This document shows, in pieces, positions 23,714 through 31,963 of a stretch of DNA of 44,494 nt. Origin of the DNA: Caldilineae bacterium. GTDB lineage: Bacteria > Chloroflexota > Anaerolineae > DUEN01. A program made the position numbers and the translations under genes. How positions within the stretch are numbered: the stretch's first letter is position 1; every line of letters starts with the position of its first letter. The notes below the pieces were generated by a model. That model was not told the origin of the DNA. It saw nothing but the letters and a program-made list of their open reading frames with translations, and did not search any database. The stretch lies in the NCBI GenBank assembly GCA_011176545.1, contig DUEN01000010.1, positions 1 to 44,494 on the forward strand. The letters are read 5' to 3'.

Positions 23714-26161
23714 TCAGTACCACACGCGAGGCGGTGAGCCTGACAGATCGTCCTCGGAGGGCATCTCTTTCTGCTCCTCCTCTGGCTGCTCCTCGGCCCT
23801 CTCTATCTTGTCGATCAGCACCTTGCGGCCACGTGGGCCACCCTCATCCGGGCCGATGATCCCTTCCTCCTCGAGCATATCGATCAGACGGGCAGCCCGT
23901 GAATAGCCGATGCGCAGACGGCGCTGAAGCAGGGATACAGAGGCCCGGCCAGCCTCCACCACGACCTCCACCGCCTTATCATATAGATCATCACGCTGCG
24001 CGGCCCGGCGCTCCTGCTCGATCATCTCCTCCCACAAGGGGCGTTGCACCACCTGACCCGGCTCGATGGCGGGAGCCGTCGCCAACCCCTGCACGCCGAC
24101 CGCCCCGGTCTCCACTTCCCCCCTGGAGAGGCTCATCCCCTTCCAATAGCGCACCAGCCGCTCCAGCTCCCGATCCGACACATAGGCGCCCTGGATCCGC
24201 TCCAGCGCGGATGAATCGGGGCGCATGAACAACATGTCCCCGCGTCCCAGAAGCCGCTCGGCCCCCGGCACATCCAAGATCACCCTGGAATCGACTTGAG
24301 AGACGACGGCGAAGGCAATGCGCGCTGGGAAGTTCGCTTTGATCAGCCCCGTCACCACATCCACGCTGGGCCGCTGTGTGGCGATGATCAGGTGAATCCC
24401 CGTGGCGCGGGCCATCTGCGCCAGCCGGCAGATCGTCCGCTCCACGTCCTCCGGCGCAGCCATCATCAGATCGGCCAATTCATCGACGATGACGAGGATA
24501 TACGGTAAGATTGGCTCGCCGTGCTCCCGCAGTATCTGATTATATGCCTCGATGTTCCGGGCCCCAGATTTGGCGAAGAGCTTATAGCGGCGCTCCATCT
24601 CCCGAGTCGCCCATTTCAACATGCCCACGACCTGCTCGATATCCACCACGACCGGCGCGATGAGATGCGGGATCCCATTATATCCAGTCAACTCCACCAT
24701 CTTTGGATCGATCATCAGGAAGCGCAGCGTCTCGGGCGTGTGCGTACATAGCATAGTGGCGATGATGGCGTTGATGCACACCGATTTGCCCGAGCCCGTC
24801 GCGCCAGCGATCAACAGGTGGGGCATGGAGGCGAGGTCCGCCACGACCGGCTGCCCAGACACATCACGGCCCAGCGCGATACGGAGCGGGGCCGACATCG
24901 ATCGGAACTCCTCCGATTCGAGCAAACTACGCAGCGACACCAGCGATGTCTGCGCGTTGGGCACCTCAATGCCCACGATCGGTCGGCCGGGCACCGGCGC
25001 CTCGATCCGGATCGGCGAGGCCGATAACGCCAACGCCAGGTCATTGGCCAGCGCCTGGATGCGGCTCACCTTGACCTTGACCTGTTTGACCCGCCCATCC
25101 TTCGTCTTACGCTCAATGTAGCCAGGCTGGACCCCGAACTGCGTCACCGCCGGCCCCTGGTTCGCCTCCACCACCTTCACCGGGACGCCGAAGCTGGCCA
25201 GCGTCTCCTCGATGATGCGCGCCCGCCTGCGGATCTCCTCGCGGCTGATCTCCGCTTCGTTGGACTCATCGAAGATCTCGGCGATGGAGGGCAATCGCCA
25301 CTCCTGTGCTTCCCCTACCACGCGCGCGGGCGGCAGGACATCTGACGAGGCCGCGTCCGAGGTCACGGAACGCCTCTCGCCGATCACGCGCGGCGCGGCG
25401 GACGCCGCGTCCTCTACAGGGATCTCCTCCAGCAAATCTCGCTCCCTCAAGCGGGCGAGGACGCGACGCCGGATCCAGCTCCGCAGCCGGGTGTACCAGG
25501 GAATCTTACCCGAGGGCAGGGGGGCCGTCTGTCCCACCCCGGCGCGGTGGTTCTCCCACGCGACCCGCAAGCGCTCGATCAGCCCCTCTAGGGCGTAAAA
25601 GAACTCGCCCACCGTGTGGCGGGTGGCCCATACGAGAGACAGCATGGCTATGATGAACAAGAAGGCCACGCTGGTGACGGATCCCAAGACCTGGACGAGC
25701 TGTTGGGCCACCGCGTGGCCTACAAGCCCCCCGCCCTTCCCCGCAGCGGCCGCTTGGAAGCTAGGCCTGCCAGCGAACACGTGGATCAACCCCAAAAGGG
25801 CCAGGAAGAGGATCGTCAACGCCAGAGGCTGTTGCCAGTCACCATCCTCTCCCTCGACCGCGCCCATGATCAGCCGGAACCCGGCCACGCCGAAGATCGG
25901 AGGGATCAGATAGAGGCCGATGCCAAAGGCGGCCTGCAAATGCTCGATCCACCAGCGAGTGAGAACGCCCTGCTTCGCGCCAGGCAGGCTGATCAACGTG
26001 AACACGCCGACCGCCGCCAACGTGATCCCCAACGTCTCCTTGCGGAAGATCCAACGGGCCACCGTCGCCCATGGGTTGCTACGCCGCGATCGGCTGCCCC
26101 GCCTGCGTCGTTTGCTGGCTCTCGCCCGCTGACGAGCCAGTTCCACTTTCCTCTTGATCAC
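23714..26161 (-). CDS. ftsK: DNA translocase FtsK/SpoIIIE
   Basis: 815-residue septal DNA pump for chromosome segregation. A basic N-terminus (RRRRGSRSRRS) precedes four transmembrane helices (about residues 50-210). A linker leads to the alpha domain, then the RecA-like motor with Walker A GATGSGKSV, Walker B YILVIVDELADLMM and ATQRPSVDVVTGLIKANFP. The gamma winged helix (VSLLQRRLRIGYSRAARLIDMLEEEGIIGP) recognises KOPS-type sequences. The GTG at 26161 (SD GAGGT, 7-nt spacing) is chosen because the GTG at 26245 lies upstream of the predicted transcription start. It heads an operon with two membrane proteins and a nitrilase. Confidence 0.95.
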   Translation of the reverse strand: MIKRKVELARQRARASKRRRRGSRSRRSNPWATVARWIFRKETLGITLAAVGVFTLISLPGAKQGVLTRWWIEHLQAAFGIGLYLIPPIFGVAGFRLIMGAVEGEDGDWQQPLALTILFLALLGLIHVFAGRPSFQAAAAGKGGGLVGHAVAQQLVQVLGSVTSVAFLFIIAMLSLVWATRHTVGEFFYALEGLIERLRVAWENHRAGVGQTAPLPSGKIPWYTRLRSWIRRRVLARLRERDLLEEIPVEDAASAAPRVIGERRSVTSDAASSDVLPPARVVGEAQEWRLPSIAEIFDESNEAEISREEIRRRARIIEETLASFGVPVKVVEANQGPAVTQFGVQPGYIERKTKDGRVKQVKVKVSRIQALANDLALALSASPIRIEAPVPGRPIVGIEVPNAQTSLVSLRSLLESEEFRSMSAPLRIALGRDVSGQPVVADLASMPHLLIAGATGSGKSVCINAIIATMLCTHTPETLRFLMIDPKMVELTGYNGIPHLIAPVVVDIEQVVGMLKWATREMERRYKLFAKSGARNIEAYNQILREHGEPILPYILVIVDELADLMMAAPEDVERTICRLAQMARATGIHLIIATQRPSVDVVTGLIKANFPARIAFAVVSQVDSRVILDVPGAERLLGRGDMLFMRPDSSALERIQGAYVSDRELERLVRYWKGMSLSRGEVETGAVGVQGLATAPAIEPGQVVQRPLWEEMIEQERRAAQRDDLYDKAVEVVVEAGRASVSLLQRRLRIGYSRAARLIDMLEEEGIIGPDEGGPRGRKVLIDKIERAEEQPEEEQKEMPSEDDLSGSPPRVWY

Positions 26162-26247
26162 CGCGCTACCTCGCTTAGCCCTTCGCCAAAAGCTGGCCAG
26201 CAAATCGTACTTGGTATATAGCCCAAATGTTCGCCGCCGACACACCT

Positions 26248-26277
26248 ATTATAGCACAGATAGGAGAAAACATTCAA
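26248..26277 (-). promoter_or_regulatory. Promoter of ftsK operon
   Basis: Minus strand: TTGAAT (26272-26277), 18-bp spacer, TATAAT (26248-26253) with an extended TGC. The predicted start near 26241 supports the downstream GTG at 26161 as the ftsK start, with an approximately 80-nt leader. Confidence 0.75.
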
Positions 26278-26299
26278 GCAAGGTCTCAGAGTGGCCCAC

Positions 26300-26340
26300 T
26301 TTTCCCTCTTCTCTGCGCTCTCTGCGTCTCCGCGGTGAAA
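26300..26340. repeat. Interspersed CTCTGCGTCTCCGCGGTGA-type repeat, half copy
   Basis: TCTCTGCGCTCTCTGCGTCT followed by CCGCGGTGA matches the right arm of the family seen in full at 34643-34732, 34760-34831 and 41824-41906. The left arm is not recognisable here. It lies between the 3' end of the GT2 fusion and the ftsK promoter. Confidence 0.65.
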
Positions 26341-26361
26341 TGTGGATAATCACCGCAGGCC

Positions 26362-27951
26362 TCACAGCGCCCCGTCCCCTCGCCACACAGCGAAGATCGT
26401 GCGCCACAGGATGGCCAGATCACGGCGCAGGGAATAATGCTCGATATAATCCAACTCGAGGGCCAACCTCTCGCTCATGGTCAGCCGGCCGCGTCCGTTG
26501 ACCTGCATCGGCCCCGTCATGCCCGGCTTCACCGCTAGGCGACGTCGCTGCTCATCCGTATACAAGCGCACCAGGCGCTCCTCCTCGGGACGCGGTCCCA
26601 CCAGGCTCATCTCCCCACGCAGCACGTTGAAGAACTGCGGCGCCTCGTCCAGGCTCCACCGCCGAAGCCAGCGCCCGACCCGGGTCACGCGCGGGTCAGG
26701 GCTCCTCTTGACCACGGCGTGCTCCAGTTCCGTCGCGTTTCGGGGCTGCGGCGCCTCCCCCTCGGCGCCCACATGCATCGTGCGCAGTTTATACATGCGG
26801 AACGGCCTACCGTTCTCCCCGATGCGCACTTGCGAGTAGATCACGGGACCGGGTGAGTCGAGGCGAATGGCCAGGGCCAGAAAGGGCAACAGCAGAGCAA
26901 AAAGCGCCAGGCCGATGATCGCCCCCAGGATATCCATAAGCCGTTTGATGATCCGCTGGGGGCCGGCGATAGCCGGACGCTGGGGTCCCGTATATCCGGC
27001 GAAGCGGATCATCCCGGCGAGCAGCCCCGCGCCCAGGGCGATCGCTCGGACGACGAGCATGGGCCACGCGATCAGCGCCACCGCCCGATCGCGCCGCCAC
27101 GCATGGCGCAGGAATGGGATCGTGCTGATGGTAAAGCCGCCCAGAGCGATAAGCGCCGCGGGCCATAGAGGCGGCCAGATAGCCCCTCCGAGGAGGCCAA
27201 GGCCCATCAATCCCAACATGAGGATCTGAACCTTCAACGCTTGTGGGGTGTGGGAATCACTGACCGCCTTCTGCGGGAGCCAGCGCAGCATCAGCGCCTT
27301 CCAGTAACCGATGCGGAACTTGCGCCGGATATACGCCAGGATTGAGGTGACATGTTGATGGTAGACCTGGGCCTGCGGGACGAAGACCAGGCGATATCCC
27401 TTGCTGGCCAGACGGAAGGACAATTCTTGATCCTCAACCGTGGGCTCCCGAAAGGTGGTATCGAAGCCGCCATTCGCCAGCACGATCTCGCGACGATAGC
27501 CAGCGGAATACGTGTCCACGAAATCGATGCGCTCTCGCCCGGCCATTCGGGCATACCGCTCCTCGTACTCGACCTGCACGAAGCGCGCGATGAGTTCACG
27601 CTGCCGCGTGAGATAGGTCCCCTTCGCGCCGACCACGTCTGGCTCCCTCAGAGCCTCCATCAAACTGCGCGCCCAGTGAGGGATCGGCTCGCAATCGGCG
27701 TCGGTAAACAGGACGATCTCCCCGCGCGCGACCTGTAGCCCGGCGTTCCGCGCCGCGGCAGGTCCCTGATGTGGGATGCGGATAAGCCGGACGCTGGCGG
27801 CCTGGGCTATCATCGCCGTATCATCGGTGGAACCATCGTCCACGACGATGATCTCATAGCTCTCCGCGGGGATATCCTGTGCTCGCAGCGCCCGCAGACA
27901 GCGTTCCAGCGTCCGGCCCGCGTTGTGGGCCGGGACCACGATGCTGATCAT
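26362..27951 (-). CDS. GT2 glycosyltransferase fused to initiating sugar-phosphate transferase
   Basis: 529-residue bifunctional envelope enzyme. Residues 1-230 are a GT-A family 2 glycosyltransferase: SIVVPAHNAGRTLERCLRALRAQ, VVDDGSTDDT, FTDADCEP (metal-binding DxD region) and a QELSFRLASKG acceptor helix. Hydrophobic helices at 240-320 connect to a PF02397-type sugar transferase (about 330-529) that would load a sugar phosphate onto a lipid carrier: KRLMDILGAIIGL, YSQVRIGENGRPFRMYKLRTM, RRWSLDEAPQFFNVLRGEMSLVGPRPE and KPGMTGPMQVNGRG. Fusing both in one chain is unusual. It lies 16 bp after the flippase-like gene in an operon with a sortase. Confidence 0.9.
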   Translation of the reverse strand: MISIVVPAHNAGRTLERCLRALRAQDIPAESYEIIVVDDGSTDDTAMIAQAASVRLIRIPHQGPAAARNAGLQVARGEIVLFTDADCEPIPHWARSLMEALREPDVVGAKGTYLTRQRELIARFVQVEYEERYARMAGRERIDFVDTYSAGYRREIVLANGGFDTTFREPTVEDQELSFRLASKGYRLVFVPQAQVYHQHVTSILAYIRRKFRIGYWKALMLRWLPQKAVSDSHTPQALKVQILMLGLMGLGLLGGAIWPPLWPAALIALGGFTISTIPFLRHAWRRDRAVALIAWPMLVVRAIALGAGLLAGMIRFAGYTGPQRPAIAGPQRIIKRLMDILGAIIGLALFALLLPFLALAIRLDSPGPVIYSQVRIGENGRPFRMYKLRTMHVGAEGEAPQPRNATELEHAVVKRSPDPRVTRVGRWLRRWSLDEAPQFFNVLRGEMSLVGPRPEEERLVRLYTDEQRRRLAVKPGMTGPMQVNGRGRLTMSERLALELDYIEHYSLRRDLAILWRTIFAVWRGDGAL

Positions 27952-27967
27952 CGCTACGCCCTCACGA

Positions 27968-29044
27968 TCACGAGGCCGCGCGAGATGGATCGCGCAAGGT
28001 GATCCACGTCATGCTGACGATCCCCAGAAGGATGAGCACACCCACGACGAGCAGATGAAGCCAGATAGCGAAGGCCAGAGCGCTCTCCTGTGGGATGCCG
28101 AAGAGGACCAATCCCATCATGGCCAGATAGTGAAAAACCCCGATTTTAGCAGGCGAGGAAGGCACCGCGCTGCCAGCCTGCAGGATGACGAGCACAGCCA
28201 TGGCGACGACCAGGGAAGCCGTCAGGTCCAGCGCCCGCAACACGAGGAGATTCGTGACCGCCGCGATGGCCCATGTCACCAGCGTCCAGGCGATGAGGGT
28301 GCCCATCTGGCGACGAGAGCGCAACGTGAGGAGCCCCCTATATATCGCCTCCCATCCCTGGACGATCCGATCCCTCCAATGGGCGGGCCATCGACGCATG
28401 CAACGTTGAATAATCCCTGGGGGACGATCCAGGAACCCCAGAGCCCCGATAAGGAGCACGGTGACCACAACGGTAATCATGGCCAGGCTACGCCCCCAGG
28501 TGGCCAGCCATTCAGGCCAATCCATGACCAGCATCAGGCCAGCGAACATCACGAAGAGCATCAGAAGATCCGCCCATTTCTCCAGGGCGATGGTGCCCAA
28601 GGATAACGCCTTGCTCTCTCCTTCTAACCGCTCCACCGCGTAGATCCGTACGATCTCTCCCAGCCGAGCTGGCAGAAGGAGATTGACCATCATGCCGGCC
28701 AGTAGGGCTGGTACCAAAGCCGAAAGCCGGGGGCGTCCATTCGTTGCGGGATACAGCGCCCGCCATCGGATCGCCTTCACCCCGGCGGTCAGGATCACGG
28801 AGAACACGGCCAGACCCGCCCATGATGGGCGGATCGTCCCCATCGTCTGGCGCACGAGGGAGATGTCCACCTGACGCAGCGCGAGATAGATAGCGCCCCC
28901 GCTCAAACCTAATCCTAACCAGAGACGGCCGGCTTTGAGGACCTGGCCGGCCGTCCTGGACAGGGTTTCATTCCAGATAGAGGTTGACGCGGGATCAGGA
29001 TGAGGGCGATGATCCAAGCCAGAAACGCTCCCTTCCGCAGACAT
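27968..29044 (-). CDS. Flippase-like/lysylphosphatidylglycerol-synthase transmembrane protein
   Basis: 358-residue polytopic protein of the UPF0104/AglD2-LPG synthase transmembrane family with about eight hydrophobic helices. Typical segments are the WRALYPATNGRPRLSALVPALLAGMMVNLLLPARLGEIVRIYAVE core and the VPSSPAKIGVFHYLAMMGLVLFG helix. The family is found beside lipid-linked glycan genes and is proposed to move lipid-linked sugars or phospholipids. The ATG at 29044 lies 9 bp after the sortase stop, with GGGAG immediately before it. It is flanked by sortase and the sugar transferase in one operon. Confidence 0.85.
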   Translation of the reverse strand: MSAEGSVSGLDHRPHPDPASTSIWNETLSRTAGQVLKAGRLWLGLGLSGGAIYLALRQVDISLVRQTMGTIRPSWAGLAVFSVILTAGVKAIRWRALYPATNGRPRLSALVPALLAGMMVNLLLPARLGEIVRIYAVERLEGESKALSLGTIALEKWADLLMLFVMFAGLMLVMDWPEWLATWGRSLAMITVVVTVLLIGALGFLDRPPGIIQRCMRRWPAHWRDRIVQGWEAIYRGLLTLRSRRQMGTLIAWTLVTWAIAAVTNLLVLRALDLTASLVVAMAVLVILQAGSAVPSSPAKIGVFHYLAMMGLVLFGIPQESALAFAIWLHLLVVGVLILLGIVSMTWITLRDPSRAAS

Positions 29045-29053
29045 CTCCCAAGA

Positions 29054-29818
29054 TCACGGGGCAGATTCGACGATCGAGCTCTTTTCTTCGTTCAGCCGGG
29101 CGCGCACGATCACGCGATGGGTATTGGTCCAAAAAGGCCAACAAGTGATCAGGGTCAGGGTAGGCTCCTCCGTGGGAGCCATCCATTGCGCGTTACGTCG
29201 CCGCTCCTCCTCAGAGGCGCCCACCTCGGGCAACAGGAGCACCTGTTCGACGTTGTAGATATAGACGCGGCCATTCGCCGTGTAGACCTGAATCTCGGCG
29301 CCAGGGGTCAGCCGCGGCTCCTTCCGGTCGATATCACGACTGATCTGCTCAAACACCCGACCTTTCGTGTTATGATGGCCGGAGATCACGACGTTGCCCG
29401 CCTGACCTGGGTTAGCGCTGTTGATGTGGTGTCCCGCGGCATGATCGGCCGTCTCCCATGCGCTTCGGCGCTTATCCCCCTCCCTCACGATGCGCCAGGC
29501 AACCTCCACGACGGGGACGTCGATACCGAGCACCGGGATGACGAGGCGCACAGGAGGGCTATCCGGCGTCGGCGTGGGCGTGACAAGAGCCGCTTCTCGC
29601 TTTTGGGTGGGATGGGGGATCGGCGTCGCCGTGGGAGGAACCATGGGAGAGGGGGCCACCACTTCCAAGGGCACGGACGTGGGCGTAGGGGTTGGCTCTA
29701 CAGGAGGGCTCTCTCCCCGGGCGCATCCCCCCAACACGATAAGGACGAGAAAGGCCAGGAGCCACAGGACGTGTGGAGCGAATGATCTCGCACGAGGTGA
29801 AACGGGCCTGAACGACAT
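29054..29818 (-). CDS. Sortase with N-terminal lipobox
   Basis: 254-residue transpeptidase/sortase. The N-terminal hydrophobic segment ends in LGGC (C32), compatible with lipoprotein processing. A Pro/Thr-rich linker (about 38-85, TPTPTS and TPTPTPDS) follows. The catalytic domain (about 90-254) shows ISGHHN (catalytic His), LTLITCWPF (catalytic Cys) and HRVIVRARL (Arg). It most resembles class D/E sortases. The ATG at 29818 follows the predicted transcription start by about 65 nt; longer frames up to 29881 are possible. No LPxTG substrate is obvious in the window. It leads the envelope operon. Confidence 0.88.
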   Translation of the reverse strand: MSFRPVSPRARSFAPHVLWLLAFLVLIVLGGCARGESPPVEPTPTPTSVPLEVVAPSPMVPPTATPIPHPTQKREAALVTPTPTPDSPPVRLVIPVLGIDVPVVEVAWRIVREGDKRRSAWETADHAAGHHINSANPGQAGNVVISGHHNTKGRVFEQISRDIDRKEPRLTPGAEIQVYTANGRVYIYNVEQVLLLPEVGASEEERRRNAQWMAPTEEPTLTLITCWPFWTNTHRVIVRARLNEEKSSIVESAP

Positions 29819-29890
29819 AGGACGCCCCATCGAGCAGGACACATGCATCGAACCGACCAAGGACTCACTTGCATCGCCCATGCGAGGAAT

Positions 29891-29919
29891 ATTGTAGTCC
29901 AGGCTGATCCAAAAGGCAA
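29891..29919 (-). promoter_or_regulatory. Promoter of the sortase operon
   Basis: Minus strand: TTGCCT (29914-29919), 17-bp spacer, TACAAT (29891-29896). Interestingly the divergent promoter at 30000-30028 uses the same TTGCCT -35 box. Confidence 0.6.
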
Positions 29920-29999
29920 AGAAGCCAATCCTGCCCCCGCCTCCCGATGAAGAGACGCCGAGAACCTTCGCGCGATGCTCTTGATCTCAAGAGACGCGT

Positions 30000-30028
30000 T
30001 TGCCTCTCTTCCATCCTGGCTCTATAAT
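30000..30028 (+). promoter_or_regulatory. Promoter of the antitoxin/PIN pair
   Basis: TTGCCT (30000-30005), 17-bp spacer, TATAAT (30023-30028). The predicted start is about 12 nt before the antitoxin-like ATG, which has GGAGGTGA as SD. Confidence 0.72.
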
Positions 30029-30047
30029 CAACGTGGAGGTGAGAGCG

Positions 30048-30359
30048 ATGGCCATTCTGGCGTTAGAAGTTGAGGAGCTCAAGGCGCGCGTGGAACGGCT
30101 GGAAGCCCAGATGCGCCAGCTGATGGACGAAGCGCCTAAGGTGGAGCCGCCCGCGCCAGGCAAACCCATCGACTGCGAGCAGCTCATCGCCTGGCTTAAA
30201 GCGGAGGGCCTGGTCGTAGATCCGCCCCCCATGGCGCGAGCCCATGCTGAGCGTTGGCGTTCTCTCCCGGAGGAGGAGAAAGAGGCGCATATCCGCTTCA
30301 TGCGTAGCCTTACCATTGATCCACCTCTGAGCCAGATCATCATAGAGAATCGGCGCTAA
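30048..30359 (+). CDS. Small coiled-coil protein, probable antitoxin
   Basis: 103-residue protein. The first 40 residues form a heptad-rich coiled coil (LALEVEELKARVERLEAQMRQL). A Pro-rich hinge and a basic/helical segment (RAHAERWRSLPEEEKEAHIRFMRSL) follow. No DNA-binding motif is clear. It sits 5 bp before a PIN-domain gene in the standard order of type II antitoxin-toxin operons, from which the role is inferred. SD GGAGGTGA precedes the ATG at 6-nt spacing. It appears intact while its partner is broken. Confidence 0.6.
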   Translation: MAILALEVEELKARVERLEAQMRQLMDEAPKVEPPAPGKPIDCEQLIAWLKAEGLVVDPPPMARAHAERWRSLPEEEKEAHIRFMRSLTIDPPLSQIIIENRR

Positions 30360-30364
30360 GCCAT

Positions 30365-30750
30365 ATGACTCTATATTGCTTCGACACAAGCACCCTGGTT
30401 AAGTATTACGTTACCGAACCTGGTAGTACATGGATAACCGGCCTAATCGACGCGTCCACCCCGGAGACAGGGTTACCCATGCATACAATATTCGTGGCGG
30501 CGGCCAGTATAGCTGAAGTTTCCGCTGCTCTCTCCGTCCTCCAACGTCGTGGCGTGATCTCGCATCGCCATCGAGACGATGCATATAGCCATTTCATCGC
30601 CGACGTGGAGGACCGTTTCGTGATAGCGCCTGTCACGCTCCAAGATTTCTATTCTATAGCGGGAACAAAGCCCTCTTGGTCGCTGCCCAGGCTGAAGGAT
30701 TAACTATCGATAATCCCTTTGATCACGTCTCGCCGCAAGACCATCTATAA
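30365..30750 (+). pseudogene. PIN-domain (VapC-like) toxin with internal deletion and frameshift
   Basis: The open frame 30365-30703 encodes a normal PIN start (LYCFDTSTLVKYYV with the first catalytic Asp, IAEVSAAL with Glu, HRHRDDAYSHF). After YSIA (about residue 99) it leaves the family and stops. The expected C-terminal end NKALLVAAQAEGLTIDNPFDHV is found at 30664-30750 in another frame, ending in TAA. The central block that normally carries the second Asp motif (LKAYDAIQLA-type) is missing. An out-of-frame deletion of roughly 100-130 bp explains this. The product should lack nuclease activity. Confidence 0.75.
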
Positions 30751-30795
30751 GCGAAGCCCCCCTTACAGCAGCAATCGGGCAAGCGCACCACCCCC

Positions 30796-30825
30796 TTGAC
30801 GAACTTCGCCACCTCGTGGCATACT
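30796..30825 (+). promoter_or_regulatory. Promoter upstream of the GNAT gene
   Basis: TTGACG (30796-30801), 18-bp spacer, CATACT (30820-30825). It lies in the 175-bp gap after the PIN remnant; the match at -10 is only moderate. Confidence 0.4.
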
Positions 30826-30925
30826 CTATTGCGATTCGGGGTTTTGGGGATCGTCCGGTTCCCGTCATCGGACGTCCGTGGGGAACCATCAGCCGATCCT
30901 GAATGGGCCCTCAGGAGCCCTTACG

Positions 30926-31819
30926 ATGCAAGAGATCGAGATCCAGGTCCGCTCGGCGACCCTGGAAGACCAGGCACGGATCCTCGCCTTGCTCGACCAG
31001 GCTCGCCGCCAATATAAAGCCTTCGGCCTGGAAGATCTGCCCAGTCTGTTGGAAGACCCCGCCCATGTCTTCGTCCTGGCTGACACTGGCTCCGAGTTAT
31101 GGGGGATCGCCTGCGTCACCGTGCGCCCACGGCCGGCCGCCCCTGGTGAAGGGGAACGGACCAACTGGGGATACCTTCGCGGGCTGGCCTTGACAAACGG
31201 TTGGCGCGCGGAAGTGGGCGTGTGGACCCTCATGGAAGGTCTACGCGTCGGACTACAGGAAAGACAGGTCCACTATCTGGCCGCCTATGCTATACGCCCA
31301 TGGATGATCGCCCCGCTGATGAGGGCTGGCCTGCGCGTGGTAGACCATATCGTGACCTACGAGCGAACGCGCCAGGATCTTCCGAAAGCCTCCCTTCCAC
31401 CCCATGTGCACATTCGCCCTGCTCGCCCCGACGATGTCAGCCGGCTGACCACCCTGGACTCCGCTGCGTTCTCACCATTATGGCGCCTGGCCAGCGGCGA
31501 AATGATCGAGCTACTAGTGACCAGCGGGCGTTTCGTGGTCGCCGAGCGCGCGAGCGAGCCCATCGGATATGCGTGCAGCGACGTCCGGGAGAGCCTGGGA
31601 TATATTCACCGCATCGCGGTCCACCCTGACGCCCAGGGGCAGGGGATCGGCCGGGCCCTGCTGGCTGACGCGCTGCTTTACTGTCAGACATCTGGCGCGA
31701 TCTTGATCACGCTTAACACGCAATACAGCAACGCGCGGGCGGACCGCCTGTACCGTCGATTCGGGTTCCATCCGACGCCCCAACGCATCCCGGTCATGGT
31801 GGGGACGATCGCCACATAA
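30926..31819 (+). CDS. Double-domain GNAT acetyltransferase
   Basis: 297-residue protein with two GNAT folds. The C-terminal domain (about 155-290) is a complete GNAT: VHIRPARPDDVSRLTTLD start, YIHRIAVHPDAQGQGIGRALLADAL (acetyl-CoA pyrophosphate loop Q/RxxGxG/A) and NTQYSNARADRLYRRFGF. The N-terminal domain (1-145) begins IQVRSATLEDQARILALLD but lacks a clear acetyl-CoA loop, so it is degenerate. The ATG at 30926 has AGGAG at 9-nt spacing. The substrate is unknown; the C-terminal half resembles RimI/PhnO-type N-acetyltransferases. Confidence 0.85.
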   Translation: MQEIEIQVRSATLEDQARILALLDQARRQYKAFGLEDLPSLLEDPAHVFVLADTGSELWGIACVTVRPRPAAPGEGERTNWGYLRGLALTNGWRAEVGVWTLMEGLRVGLQERQVHYLAAYAIRPWMIAPLMRAGLRVVDHIVTYERTRQDLPKASLPPHVHIRPARPDDVSRLTTLDSAAFSPLWRLASGEMIELLVTSGRFVVAERASEPIGYACSDVRESLGYIHRIAVHPDAQGQGIGRALLADALLYCQTSGAILITLNTQYSNARADRLYRRFGFHPTPQRIPVMVGTIAT

Positions 31820-31963
31820 GCCATCTTAATGATCCCCCGCCATACCAGATCCACAGCGCACGCGATTGATCCGCCGTTCACCTCCAATCGCCCATCGGGA
31901 ACCGGAAGGGAATCCCAGCGTCTTTCTAGTAGACGTACAACAGGAGGTAAGGCAGAGATCGAG

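Noticed and set aside
26162-26245. GTG at 26245 as ftsK start
   Set aside because: It lies upstream of the transcription start predicted from the TTGAAT-18-TATAAT promoter; the GTG at 26161 has a proper SD.
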